64,000 nt of DNA from Saprospiraceae bacterium (GTDB lineage Bacteria > Bacteroidota > Bacteroidia > Chitinophagales > Saprospiraceae). The stretch covers positions 36,201 to 100,200 of the forward strand of contig JABDMH010000152.1 in NCBI GenBank assembly GCA_013001595.1. Reading direction: 5' to 3'. The position numbers and the translations under genes were made by a program. The notes below the pieces were generated by a model. It was not told where the DNA came from and made no database searches. It saw only the letters and a program-made list of their open reading frames with translations. Positions within the stretch are counted from its first letter, which is position 1. Each line of letters opens with the position of its first letter. Positions 63,957 through 64,000 of the stretch are shown here, in pieces.

Positions 63957-64000
63957 ACCTTACGTGCTTCCATGAAGCATGGCGTCGACGATATGAATAC

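Overview
The window is a gene-dense chromosomal segment from a member of the Bacteroidota. Support comes from a type IX secretion C-terminal sorting domain (12769-13896), families largely confined to the phylum (DUF4837, DUF4271, GYDIA-type GHMP kinase), many short lipoproteins with an SxC lipobox, and repeated TAnnTTTG(C) -7 promoter boxes, two of them with a TTTG element exactly 20 bases upstream. A saprospiria-like lineage is my inference. Almost everything is core metabolism or information processing. I see no rRNA, tRNA, CRISPR array, insertion sequence, prophage or integron.

Layout: 1-5 kb holds a MoxR ATPase cut by the window edge, a secreted hypothetical protein, a WD40 protein, a phosphopantetheinyl transferase and a small lipoprotein. 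4-12 kb is a minus-strand block: hldD, gcvP, metK, an FAH-family hydrolase, trpS, ridA, rpmF and yceD. 12-19 kb, also minus, holds tatA, a T9SS cargo protein, an MsbA-like ABC exporter and the rplM-rpsI-rpsB-tsf-pyrH translation cluster. 19-29 kb is plus: mevalonate-pathway genes (fni, HMG-CoA reductase, GHMP kinase), nfu, an inositol-monophosphatase family enzyme, a MacB-like permease and a UvrD-type helicase-nuclease. 29-32 kb, minus, holds dcd and a two-component system with two tiny lipoproteins; its kinase is cut at the N-terminus and abuts a DUF1573 fragment head to head.

32-48 kb is mixed: DUF4271-hemD-nudix, lipoproteins, a double DUF1080 protein, an M24 peptidase, fumC, fdhD, sodA, cutC, a sulfotransferase, a cyclophilin and two thioredoxin-fold proteins. 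48-64 kb holds ileS, htpG, a DUF4837 lipoprotein, a second MoxR ATPase, a VanX-like dipeptidase coupled to ligA, an acyltransferase, an ECF sigma factor operon and a TPR protein. The window ends in a non-coding stretch with nested short-period repeats.

The least explained signals are: (i) a stand-alone minus-strand transcription unit between ileS and htpG, with a consensus promoter, a 17-codon ORF and an intrinsic terminator about 230 bases downstream; (ii) the kinase/DUF1573 junction; (iii) the 9-bp-period repeats at 63.7-63.96 kb; (iv) a 26-codon hydrophobic mini-ORF ahead of sodA; and (v) an 11-bp dyad flanking the nfu promoter. All functional names rest on motif recognition by eye; no database search was possible.
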